DNA of 64,000 nt from Phocaeicola intestinalis (GTDB lineage Bacteria > Bacteroidota > Bacteroidia > Bacteroidales > Bacteroidaceae), in the NCBI RefSeq assembly GCF_014837065.1, contig NZ_JACSPP010000005.1:62001-126000 (forward strand). The letters run 5' to 3'. Numbering within the stretch: position 1 is the stretch's first letter; each line of letters starts with the position of its first letter. The position numbers were made by a program, and so were the translations under genes. Of the stretch, positions 6,344-13,587 are shown in pieces. Below the pieces are notes generated by a model. It had not been told where the DNA came from, made no database searches, and saw nothing but the letters and a program-made list of their open reading frames with translations.

Positions 6344-8503
6344 ATGAAAGTATATCAGACTAACGAAATTAAAAACATTGCGTTGCTTGGCAACGATGGA
6401 TCAGGTAAAACCACTCTCACAGAAGCGTTGCTCTATGAGAGTGGGGTTATAAAACGTCGCGGAAGAATTACTGCTAAAAATACAGTTAGTGACTATTTCC
6501 CGGTAGAACAGGAATATGGATATTCTGTTTTTTCTACTGTTTATCATGTAGAGTGGAATGGCAAGAAGTTGAATATTATTGATTGTCCGGGAAGTGACGA
6601 CTTTGTTGGTGCCGCCATTACGGCCCTAAATGTAACTGATACGGCTGTTTTGTTGTTGAATGGTCAATGTGGACCAGAGGTCGGTACGCAGAACCATTTC
6701 CGTTATACGGAAAAATTGGGTAAACCTGTCATATTTTTAGTTAATCAGTTGGATAGTGAAAAATGTGATTTTGATCGTGTGCTGGAGCAATTGAAGGAAA
6801 ATTATGGTTCCAAGGTGGTGCCAGTGCAATATCCTATCAGTACAGGTCCCGATTTTAATTCGTTGATTGATGTACTTTTAATGAAAAAATATTCTTGGAA
6901 ACCGGAAGGCGGTGAGCCGACGATTGAAGAAATTCCTGCTGAAGAAATGGAAAAGGCTCAGGCATGGCATAAAATATTGGTAGAAGCTGCAGCTGAACAT
7001 GATGAGACTTTGATGGAGAAATTTTTTGAGTCGGATTCACTTACCGAGGATGAAATGCGTGAAGGTATCCGTAAGGGGCTGATTGCACGAGGAATGTTCC
7101 CTGTATTTTGTGTTTGTGCAGGGAAAGATATGGGCGTTCGTCGTTTGATGGAGTTTTTAGGCAATGTGGTTCCTTTTGTAGATGAAATGCCGGTGGTTCA
7201 TAATACACGTGGAGTGCCTGTTCCCCCCGATGCAAATGGCGCTACTTCATTGTATTTTTTCAAGACGGCTGTAGAGCCGCATATTGGTGATGTGCAATAT
7301 TTTAAGGTAATGAGTGGCGTGGTGCATGAAGGCGATGACTTGACTAATGCTGACCGTGGCTCGAAAGAACGTATGGCACAGTTGTATGTATGTGCCGGCT
7401 CGATACGTGAAAAAGTGGAAGAACTTCGTGCCGGTGATATTGGCTGTACGGTAAAACTGAAAGATGTAAAGACCGGAAATACATTGAATGGTAAAGACTG
7501 TGACAATCGTTTCAACTTTATCAAATATCCCAATCCGAAGTATACTCGTGCCATTAAACCGGTGAATGAGGCGGATATGGAAAAGATGATGTCAATTTTA
7601 AACCGTATGCGTGAAGAAGACCCGACATGGGTTATCGAACAGTCGAAAGAATTGAGGCAGATTTTAGTTCATGGCCAAGGGGAATTTCATTTGCGTACGT
7701 TAAAATGGCGTTTGGAGAATAATGAAAAATTGCCTGTACAGTTTATTGAGGCTAAAATTCCTTATCGGGAGACTATTACGAAGGCAGCACGTGCCGATTA
7801 TCGTCACAAGAAGCAATCGGGTGGGGCAGGACAGTTCGGTGAAGTGCATCTGATTGTAGAGCCTTATTATGAAGGAATGCCTGCTCCAGACGTCTATAGG
7901 TTTAACGGCCAGGAATTTAAGGTTACAGTAAAAGGAACTGAAACCATTGATTTGGAATGGGGCGGAAAGTTGGTATTTATTAATAGTGTGGTAGGTGGTG
8001 CTATTGATGCCCGTTTTATGCCTGCTATATTAAAAGGTATTATGAGCCGTATGGAACAAGGACCGTTGACTGGGTCATACGCCCGGGATGTGCGGGTTAT
8101 TGTTTATGATGGTAAAATGCATCCGGTCGATTCAAATGAAATTTCTTTTATGCTGGCAGGGCGTCATGCTTTCAGTGAGGCGTTTAAGAATGCAGGTCCC
8201 AAAATATTGGAGCCTATTTATGATGTGGAAGTGTTCTGTCCGAGTGATAAGTTAGGTGATGTAATGAGCGATATGCAAGGTCGTCGGGGCATGATTATGG
8301 GTATGAGTAGTGAGAAAGGCTACGAAAAACTGGCTGCCAAAGTACCTTTGAAAGAAATGTCTAATTATTCTACTGCATTGAGCTCGTTGACAGGAGGACG
8401 CGCCTCATTCATTATGAAGTTTGCAAGTTATGAGTTGGTTCCAACTGATGTTCAGACGAAATTGATGAAAGAATTCGAAGAACAGGAAAAGGATGAAATG
8501 TAA
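6344..8503 (+). CDS. fusA2: EF-G paralogue (EF-G2), probable GTPase-deficient translation factor
   Basis: A 719-residue elongation factor G homologue with full domain order: G domain (1-~270), domain II (to ~390), and domains III-V ending with the typical SEM.YST.L.S.T.G motif. The start is the ATG at 6344 (MKVYQTNEIKNIALLGNDG), since the upstream in-frame extension is not EF-G-like. The P-loop is GNDGSGKT. The G3 motif is DCPGSDDF, where ordinary EF-G has DTPGHVDF, so the catalytic His is Ser. The G4 motif is NQLD rather than NKxD. Published work on Bacteroides EF-G2 describes a paralogue that translocates without GTP hydrolysis and aids gut colonisation; this protein fits that description. 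Equivalence to it is inference. Confidence 0.88.
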   Translation: MKVYQTNEIKNIALLGNDGSGKTTLTEALLYESGVIKRRGRITAKNTVSDYFPVEQEYGYSVFSTVYHVEWNGKKLNIIDCPGSDDFVGAAITALNVTDTAVLLLNGQCGPEVGTQNHFRYTEKLGKPVIFLVNQLDSEKCDFDRVLEQLKENYGSKVVPVQYPISTGPDFNSLIDVLLMKKYSWKPEGGEPTIEEIPAEEMEKAQAWHKILVEAAAEHDETLMEKFFESDSLTEDEMREGIRKGLIARGMFPVFCVCAGKDMGVRRLMEFLGNVVPFVDEMPVVHNTRGVPVPPDANGATSLYFFKTAVEPHIGDVQYFKVMSGVVHEGDDLTNADRGSKERMAQLYVCAGSIREKVEELRAGDIGCTVKLKDVKTGNTLNGKDCDNRFNFIKYPNPKYTRAIKPVNEADMEKMMSILNRMREEDPTWVIEQSKELRQILVHGQGEFHLRTLKWRLENNEKLPVQFIEAKIPYRETITKAARADYRHKKQSGGAGQFGEVHLIVEPYYEGMPAPDVYRFNGQEFKVTVKGTETIDLEWGGKLVFINSVVGGAIDARFMPAILKGIMSRMEQGPLTGSYARDVRVIVYDGKMHPVDSNEISFMLAGRHAFSEAFKNAGPKILEPIYDVEVFCPSDKLGDVMSDMQGRRGMIMGMSSEKGYEKLAAKVPLKEMSNYSTALSSLTGGRASFIMKFASYELVPTDVQTKLMKEFEEQEKDEM

Positions 8504-8526
8504 GTAGCTTATTGTTTTCATACATT

Positions 8527-8561
8527 AAAAGGTCGTATTTCTTAAAATACGGCCTTTTTTT
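8527..8561 (+). terminator. Terminator of the EF-G2 gene
   Basis: A 14-bp stem (8527-8540 with 8545-8558, one wobble) has a 4-nt loop and runs into a T-tract to 8561. It lies 25 bp after the stop codon. Confidence 0.85.
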
Positions 8562-8594
8562 GTTTAACTAAACTTAAACTATTAGGGATATTTA

Positions 8595-8626
8595 TTTGTT
8601 ATTGATTTAAAATTTTATTAATTTTG
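8595..8626 (+). promoter_or_regulatory. Promoter of rprXY
   Basis: TTTG (8595-8598), a 20-bp spacer and TAATTTTG (8619-8626) match the Bacteroides consensus exactly. This leaves a leader of about 130 nt before the rprX ATG at 8766. Confidence 0.75.
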
Positions 8627-8765
8627 CAACTGAGTAAGTGCTGATTGCTTCTGAAGTGCTTGTTTTGATATGTTAAATGGAATTTTCAGTTAATATAAGA
8701 GAATCTCGGATTAAAACATGTTAAGCAAGGTGTATTGTAACAGGTAGCGGTTTAATTTTGCCCTC

Positions 8766-10325
8766 ATGAAAAAGTCAACTATTTGGATATTAGGAATCGT
8801 TATGGGATTGTCTTTTCTCAGTTTGCTGTATTTGCAGGTAAGCTATATAGAAGAGATGGTCAAGATGCGTAAGGAGCAGTTCGAAGAAAATGTAGGACGA
8901 AGCCTTGCTCAGGCAGTTCATAATTTGGAATTGGTAGAAACGAAAAAGTATTTGGAAAAAGATGTGGCTGCAACAGAACGCGCGGCACGTATTTCCGATC
9001 AGTTTCGTCAACAGACATTGGCTAAGGATAGTGACCGGGATGTGGTAGAACATCGCCGTTATACGGTGACTTCACCTGATGGGAGCACTTTCTCCAGTTT
9101 TGAATGGAAAACGATTATTAATCGTCCCTCCAGTGTGCCTAAGGTGATTATTTCGACCGGAAAGAATATTCCGCAGACTTCTCGAAACCTGCAGGAAATA
9201 TTAAAGGAACGTTATGTTTACCAGCGTGCATTGTTGGACGAGGTGATTTACAATATTTTATATACGGCCAGTGACAAGCCGCTGAAGGAACGGATTAACT
9301 TTAAACAGCTGGATTATTATTTGAACTCAGAACTGAAAAACAATGGGGTAGATATACCTTATCATTTCACAGTAACTGATCGGGATGGGAAAGAAGTGTA
9401 CCGATGTTCAGATTATGAATATGATAATGAAAAAATCTATTCCCGTTTGCTTTTTGAAAAAGATCCACCTGCTAAGATGGGATTTGTAAATGTATTTTTC
9501 CCGACAATGGATAATTACATTTTCAGTTCGGTGCGGTTTATGATACCTTCTATCATATTTACGCTGGTATTGCTGGTGACATTTATATTTACTATATATA
9601 TTATTTTCCGTCAAAAGAAACTTACCGAAATCAAAAACGATTTTATTAATAACATGACGCATGAGTTCAAAACTCCGATTTCGACTATTTCTTTGGCTGC
9701 GCAAATGTTGAATGATCCGGCGGTAGGTAAATCTCCTGCAATGTTTAAACACATATCGGGAGTTATCAATGATGAGACAAAACGCTTGCGTTTTCAGGTG
9801 GAAAAGGTGTTGCAGATGTCTATGTTCGAGCGTCAGAAAGCAACATTAAAGAAGAAAGAAGTGGATGCCAATGAATTGATATACAATGTTACGAATACTT
9901 TCCGGTTGAAAGTGGAGAATTGTAACGGCGCGTTGGATGTTGCTTTGGATGCAGATGATCCGTTTATCTATGTAGACGAGATGCATTTTACGAATGTGAT
10001 TTTTAACTTGCTTGACAATGCGTTAAAGTATAAGAAACCGGATGTCAATATCCATCTGAAAGTCCGTACGTGGAATGAGTCTGGTAAGCTTCATATATCT
10101 ATTGAAGATAATGGCATTGGCATAAAGAAGGAAAACCTGAAAAAAATATTTGAGAAGTTCTACCGGGTTCATACCGGCAATTTGCATGATGTGAAGGGCT
10201 TTGGTTTGGGCTTGGCCTATGTGAAAAAGATCATTACAGATCACAAAGGTACGATTCGTGCCGAAAGTGAACTGAATGTGGGTACTAAATTTATTATTGT
10301 ATTACCTTTATTTAAAGATGAATAA
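8766..10325 (+). CDS. rprX: Sensor histidine kinase RprX
   Basis: A 519-residue membrane kinase with an N-terminal membrane helix (about 7-25), a periplasmic sensor region to ~255, and a second helix (~258-280, SIIFTLVLLVTFIFTIYIIF). The HisKA box is INNMTHEFKTPISTIS, with the phospho-acceptor at His299. The ATPase domain shows N (NVIFNLLDNALKY), G1 (EDNGIGI), F (FEKFYRV) and G2 (GFGLGLAYV) boxes. Gene order with the response regulator and rpsF-rpsR-rplI matches the Bacteroides fragilis rprXY locus, first described for effects on tetQ expression. The name rests on that resemblance and context. The physiological signal is not evident from sequence. A consensus promoter lies upstream. Confidence 0.88.
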   Translation: MKKSTIWILGIVMGLSFLSLLYLQVSYIEEMVKMRKEQFEENVGRSLAQAVHNLELVETKKYLEKDVAATERAARISDQFRQQTLAKDSDRDVVEHRRYTVTSPDGSTFSSFEWKTIINRPSSVPKVIISTGKNIPQTSRNLQEILKERYVYQRALLDEVIYNILYTASDKPLKERINFKQLDYYLNSELKNNGVDIPYHFTVTDRDGKEVYRCSDYEYDNEKIYSRLLFEKDPPAKMGFVNVFFPTMDNYIFSSVRFMIPSIIFTLVLLVTFIFTIYIIFRQKKLTEIKNDFINNMTHEFKTPISTISLAAQMLNDPAVGKSPAMFKHISGVINDETKRLRFQVEKVLQMSMFERQKATLKKKEVDANELIYNVTNTFRLKVENCNGALDVALDADDPFIYVDEMHFTNVIFNLLDNALKYKKPDVNIHLKVRTWNESGKLHISIEDNGIGIKKENLKKIFEKFYRVHTGNLHDVKGFGLGLAYVKKIITDHKGTIRAESELNVGTKFIIVLPLFKDE

Positions 10326-10326
10326 A

Positions 10327-11025
10327 ATGGACGAGAAATTACGTATTTTGTTGTGCGAAGATGATGAGAATCTTGGCATGTTGTTAAGAGAATATTTACA
10401 GGCTAAAGGATATTCTGCCGAATTATTTCCGGATGGTGAAGCCGGTTATAAAGCTTTCTTGAAGAATAAGTATGATTTGTGTGTATTGGATGTTATGATG
10501 CCGAAGAAGGACGGCTTTACGCTAGCTCAGGAAATCCGGCAGGCAAATGCGGAAATTCCTATTATCTTCCTTACAGCAAAGACTTTGAAAGAAGATATTC
10601 TGGAAGGTTTTAAGATTGGTGCCGATGACTATATTACAAAACCGTTCAGTATGGAGGAATTGACGTTCCGTATCGAAGCTATCTTGCGTCGTGTGCGTGG
10701 TAAACGTAACAAAGAAAGCAATATGTACAAGATAGGCCGTTTTACTTTTGATACTCAAAAACAGATACTGTCTATAGGCGATAAGCAGACCAAGCTTACT
10801 ACAAAGGAATCGGAATTGTTAGGACTGTTATGTGCACATGCCAACGAAATTCTTCAGCGTGATTTTGCCTTGAAAACCATTTGGATTGATGACAATTATT
10901 TCAATGCTCGCAGTATGGATGTGTATATCACCAAGTTGCGTAAGCATTTGAAAGAAGATGATTCGATAGAAATTATTAATATTCACGGAAAGGGATATAA
11001 GCTCATTACTCCCGAACAGGATTGA
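10327..11025 (+). CDS. rprY: Response regulator RprY (OmpR type)
   Basis: A 232-residue OmpR/PhoB-type regulator. The receiver domain (1-~118) has the acidic pair CEDDE, the phospho-acceptor Asp55 in LDVMMP, Thr in FLTAK and Lys in YITKPF. A winged-helix DNA-binding domain follows (about 130-230, LTTKESELLGLL through INIHGKGYKL). The ATG at 10327 lies 2 bp after the rprX stop (10323-10325); an alternative ATG at 10318 would overlap rprX. Either way the two genes are translationally adjacent and co-transcribed. RprY is the presumed partner of RprX. A terminator hairpin follows, separating it from the ribosomal operon. Confidence 0.92.
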   Translation: MDEKLRILLCEDDENLGMLLREYLQAKGYSAELFPDGEAGYKAFLKNKYDLCVLDVMMPKKDGFTLAQEIRQANAEIPIIFLTAKTLKEDILEGFKIGADDYITKPFSMEELTFRIEAILRRVRGKRNKESNMYKIGRFTFDTQKQILSIGDKQTKLTTKESELLGLLCAHANEILQRDFALKTIWIDDNYFNARSMDVYITKLRKHLKEDDSIEIINIHGKGYKLITPEQD

Positions 11026-11054
11026 TGTCTTTTATTGACAAGGTTCTTGGGACG

Positions 11055-11112
11055 CGGATTGGCATAGGGTGTATGTGTCTTTGGATGCAATTCTATGTCA
11101 ATCCGTATTTTA
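11055..11112 (+). terminator. Terminator of rprXY
   Basis: Arms 11055-11067 and 11093-11105 pair over 13 bp with one wobble across a 25-nt loop. A T-rich tail follows. Confidence 0.6.
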
Positions 11113-11134
11113 TACATAAAAAAGTGTACAAATG

Positions 11135-11165
11135 TTTGTGAATTAGAGAAAAAGTCGTAACTTTG
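11135..11165 (+). promoter_or_regulatory. Promoter of rpsF-rpsR-rplI
   Basis: TTTG (11135-11138), a 19-bp spacer and TAACTTTG (11158-11165) match the Bacteroides consensus exactly. The rpsF ATG follows 47 bp later. Confidence 0.8.
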
Positions 11166-11212
11166 CGCCGCAAATAAAAAAATAGTATTAATTAATTTAA
11201 TTAACGAATAGT

Positions 11213-11560
11213 ATGAATCAATACGAAACCGTTTTCATTTTGACTCCCGTTTTGTCTGATGCACAGATGAAGGAAGCGGTAGACAAGTTCAAGGCTATCC
11301 TGACTCAGGAAGGTGCTGAGATTATCAATGAGGAAAACTGGGGATTGAAGAAACTGGCTTATCCCATTCAGAAGAAATCTACGGGTTTTTACCAGCTTAT
11401 CGAGTTTAAGGCTGATCCTTCGGTCATTGCGAAATTGGAAGTTAATTATCGCCGTGATGAGCGAGTAATCCGTTTCTTGACTTTCAGAATGGATAAGTAT
11501 GCTGCAGAATATGCTGCAAAAAGAAGAAGTTTAAAATCAACTAAAAAGGAGGAAAATTAA
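11213..11560 (+). CDS. rpsF: 30S ribosomal protein S6
   Basis: A 115-residue S6 protein: [26 protein letters not shown], then [24 protein letters not shown], then [13 protein letters not shown]6 binds 16S rRNA with S18 in the platform of the small subunit. It is the first gene of the S6-S18-L9 operon, with a consensus promoter 47 bp upstream and rpsR starting 2 bp after the stop. The basic C-terminal tail ([15 protein letters not shown]) is normal for the group. In other bacteria the S6:S18 complex binds its own leader; I did not identify such a leader structure here. Confidence 0.97.
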   Translation: MNQYETVFILTPVLSDAQMKEAVDKFKAILTQEGAEIINEENWGLKKLAYPIQKKSTGFYQLIEFKADPSVIAKLEVNYRRDERVIRFLTFRMDKYAAEYAAKRRSLKSTKKEEN

Positions 11561-11562
11561 TT

Positions 11563-11832
11563 ATGGCACAGCAACAATCAGAAATCAGATATTTAACTCC
11601 GCCCTCAGTAGATGTAAAGAAAAAGAAATATTGTCGTTTCAAAAAGAGTGGCATTAAGTATATTGACTATAAAGATCCTGAATTCTTGAAGAAATTCTTG
11701 AACGAACAGGGTAAAATTCTTCCGCGTCGTATTACCGGAACTTCTTTGAAATATCAGCGCCGTATCGCACAGGCTGTAAAGAGAGCCCGTCATTTGGCAT
11801 TGCTGCCTTTTGTAACTGACTTGATGAAATAA
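11563..11832 (+). CDS. rpsR: 30S ribosomal protein S18
   Basis: An 89-residue S18 protein with the family core: [39 protein letters not shown], then [24 protein letters not shown]. It binds S6 and 16S rRNA in the 30S platform. Only one of the usual zinc-type cysteines is present, which makes it a zinc-independent form. It begins 2 bp after rpsF and is followed 17 bp later by rplI, so it is the middle gene of a three-gene operon. Confidence 0.97.
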   Translation: MAQQQSEIRYLTPPSVDVKKKKYCRFKKSGIKYIDYKDPEFLKKFLNEQGKILPRRITGTSLKYQRRIAQAVKRARHLALLPFVTDLMK

Positions 11833-11849
11833 TATAAGGAGGAATAAGT

Positions 11850-12299
11850 ATGGAAATAATTTTGAAAGAAGACGTAGCTAACTTGGGCTACAAGAATGAT
11901 ATTGTAACCGTGAAGTCTGGTTATGGCCGTAACTATCTTATTCCGACCGGCAAAGCTGTTATCGCTTCACCGTCTGCAAAGAAAATGTTGGCTGAAGAGT
12001 TGAAACAGCGTGCTCATAAATTGGAAAAGATCAAGAAAGATGCGGAAGCTGTTGCTGAATCATTGAAAGGTGTTTCATTGACAATCCCGACTAAGGTAAG
12101 TGCAACAGGTGTTATTTACGGTTCTGTTGGTAACATTCAGATTGCTGATGAACTGGCCAAGTTAGGACATAATATTGATCGTAAGATTATTGTAGTAAAA
12201 GACCAGGTTAAAGAGGTCGGTCATTACGTAGCTATAGTGAAACTGCATAAGGAAGTTTCTGTGGAAATTCCTTTTGAGGTAGTAGCAGAAGAGGCTTAA
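11850..12299 (+). CDS. rplI: 50S ribosomal protein L9
   Basis: A 149-residue L9 protein of normal length. The N-terminal domain carries the signature GYKNDIVTVKSGYGRNYLIPTGKA, then a long connecting helix (~40-75, Lys/Glu-rich) leads to the C-terminal rRNA-binding domain (VSATGVIYGSVGNIQIADEL). L9 binds 23S rRNA near the L1 stalk and affects frame maintenance. It is the last gene of the rpsF-rpsR-rplI operon, and a strong terminator follows 25 bp after the stop. An AAGGAGG-like sequence precedes the ATG (11836-11844), unusually clear for this phylum. Confidence 0.97.
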   Translation: MEIILKEDVANLGYKNDIVTVKSGYGRNYLIPTGKAVIASPSAKKMLAEELKQRAHKLEKIKKDAEAVAESLKGVSLTIPTKVSATGVIYGSVGNIQIADELAKLGHNIDRKIIVVKDQVKEVGHYVAIVKLHKEVSVEIPFEVVAEEA

Positions 12300-12324
12300 T
12301 TGTTATATCTGTAATTACTTGATA

Positions 12325-12361
12325 AAGAGGCTGTCTTAAATAAATTTAGGACAGCCTCTTC
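12325..12361 (+). terminator. Terminator of the ribosomal operon
   Basis: A 17-bp stem with one mismatch (about 12325-12341 against 12344-12360) closes on a very short loop and runs into a pyrimidine-rich tail. The next 650 bp hold no gene, only repeats and a MITE. Confidence 0.8.
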
Positions 12362-12475
12362 TTGCTTATTTGGTTAACAGAATAGGATAGTTGTCTTGAG
12401 TCTGGTAGAGTTTGAATTTACCAAAAATGCTAGTAGATAAAAGAAGTTAGAAGGAGGCCAAAAGCCTTTTCAAGT

Positions 12476-12553
12476 GAACATAAGTGATAGGACTGACTTA
12501 CTTATGTGAAACGGTCGAGTTACTTATATTAAACGGTCAACTCACTTATGTTC
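12476..12553. repeat. 22-bp tandem repeat bounded by a 12-bp inverted repeat
   Basis: ACTTATG-type units begin at 12500, 12522 and 12544 (period 22), sharing a central AAACGGTC. The tract is flanked by perfect inverted copies of GAACATAAGTGA (12476-12487) and its complement (12542-12553). Its function is unknown. Confidence 0.7.
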
Positions 12554-12603
12554 TTCAGAATACATGCTTTGTTTTTTTCTTTGACACATTTCGCACCGTT
12601 TCT

Positions 12604-12631
12604 GTAGAGACGATGTGTGCATCGTCTCTAC
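12604..12631. repeat. Perfect 12-bp hairpin in gene-free DNA
   Basis: GTAGAGACGATG (12604-12615) and its exact complement (12620-12631) flank a TGTG loop. It resembles dispersed palindromes common between Bacteroides genes. It could also act as a transcription end, although it lacks a T-run. Confidence 0.7.
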
Positions 12632-12678
12632 TACGTGGCATATACAAAATGCACAAAGTAATACTGTGGGAAGTATAA

Positions 12679-12870
12679 GAAGCTGTTTTGAATTTCTCCA
12701 AAAAGTTTTTCTTGGCTTGATGTATCTGTTTTCGTGTGTGCTTTGGGCGATTTTTTGGTCCTTTTCGCTCCTGTTCTTCGTCAGATAGCCCGCTATCTTC
12801 CTCATCACAGAAGCGAAAATGCCTCAAAAACTCATCCCAAATCATCGCACGATAAATTCAAAACAGCTTC
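12679..12870. mobile_element. MITE copy A, 192 bp, with TAA target duplication
   Basis: The element is bounded by inverted repeats starting GAAGCTGTTTTGAATT (perfect for at least 16 bp) and flanked by TAA on both sides (12676-12678, 12871-12873). An inverted, near-identical copy of exactly the same length lies at 41267-41458. It encodes no transposase; a short open frame inside is conserved between copies but looks incidental. A TNA duplication and short ends fit mobilisation by an IS5-like transposase (inference). An internal AGATAGC/GCTATCT hairpin lies near the centre. Confidence 0.88.
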
Positions 12871-13011
12871 TAAATTATACAGATTGTTTTCTACAAAGCA
12901 CTACTACTTTGTGTTTTCCTCCAAAGGCTGCTTGGGGGTATTCCAAAAACGTATGTTCCGGGAACGGTGTTTTGCAGAAATCAGATACGTCTGCAAATGC
13001 ATTTGTAATAT

Positions 13012-13404
13012 TTATTCGTTGTTGGAAGGAGTCATTTCGCCTTCTACGTAAAGGCGTACTACTTCTTGTTTAGCATTGGTTCGCAGGGTGATTGATTTGC
13101 GGAAGTGTCCGGGGAATTTGCCTGCTCCGTTATAAGTAATGATGATTTCTCCACTTTCACCAGGTTTGATGGGTTCTTTAGGATATTGTGGGACGGTGCA
13201 TCCACACGATGCGATGGCTTGATGGATGACTAACGGACCGTTGCCTGTATTGGTGAATTTGAATTTACAGGTTACCTTCGGGCTATTTTCAGGAAAAGAA
13301 CCGAAATTGTGTGTCGTTTCATCGAATTTAATATCGGCAGTACCTGCTGCAATGGCAACTATTACCATCGCTACAAAACATAAGGTGGTAAGAATCTTTT
13401 TCAT
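13012..13404 (-). CDS. DUF1573 exported protein
   Basis: A 130-residue protein starting at ATG 13404 (MKKILTTLCFVAMVIVAIAAG), a signal peptide. The mature part is a single Ig-like DUF1573 domain: IKFDETTHNFGSFPENSPKVTCKFKFTNTG, then the family's ASCGCT motif, then EIIITYNGAGKFPGHFRKSITLRTNA. Such proteins are abundant in Bacteroidetes and are thought to be periplasmic or surface-located, with no defined activity. The conserved Cys-Gly-Cys is intact. It is a single gene on the minus strand; TAACTTTG (complement at 13431-13438) lies 27 bp upstream as a likely -7 box. Confidence 0.88.
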   Translation of the reverse strand: MKKILTTLCFVAMVIVAIAAGTADIKFDETTHNFGSFPENSPKVTCKFKFTNTGNGPLVIHQAIASCGCTVPQYPKEPIKPGESGEIIITYNGAGKFPGHFRKSITLRTNAKQEVVRLYVEGEMTPSNNE

Positions 13405-13430
13405 GGAATTTGCTTTATTTAAAAACGTTA

Positions 13431-13438
13431 CAAAGTTA
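13431..13438 (-). promoter_or_regulatory. Candidate -7 box of the DUF1573 gene
   Basis: TAACTTTG on the minus strand matches TAnnTTTG. No convincing TTTG is seen at -33. Confidence 0.4.
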
Positions 13439-13538
13439 GTTTTTTTTCTGTTATCTGGATGTGTGTTAAGCGTTATAAAAATGAAAAATGCATATCTCAC
13501 TAAATTTGTGGGATTAGCAATTGAAAATGAATGCGGGA

Positions 13539-13577
13539 CGGGAAACACAGAACCTGTTTAATGTCCTGTGTTTCCCG
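13539..13577 (-). terminator. Hairpin after the RelA/SpoT gene
   Basis: A perfect 12-bp stem (13539-13550 with 13566-13577) begins 10 bp after the stop of the minus-strand RelA/SpoT gene. The T-run is weak, so termination is likely but not certain. Confidence 0.55.
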
Positions 13578-13587
13578 TTCCATGATG

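Noticed and set aside
12555-12845. 96-codon frame over MITE copy A, with a similar frame in copy B
   Set aside because: The shared peptide (MIWDEFLRHFRFCDEEDSG...) is explained by the two copies being nearly identical; it runs out of the element on one side and lacks transposase motifs.
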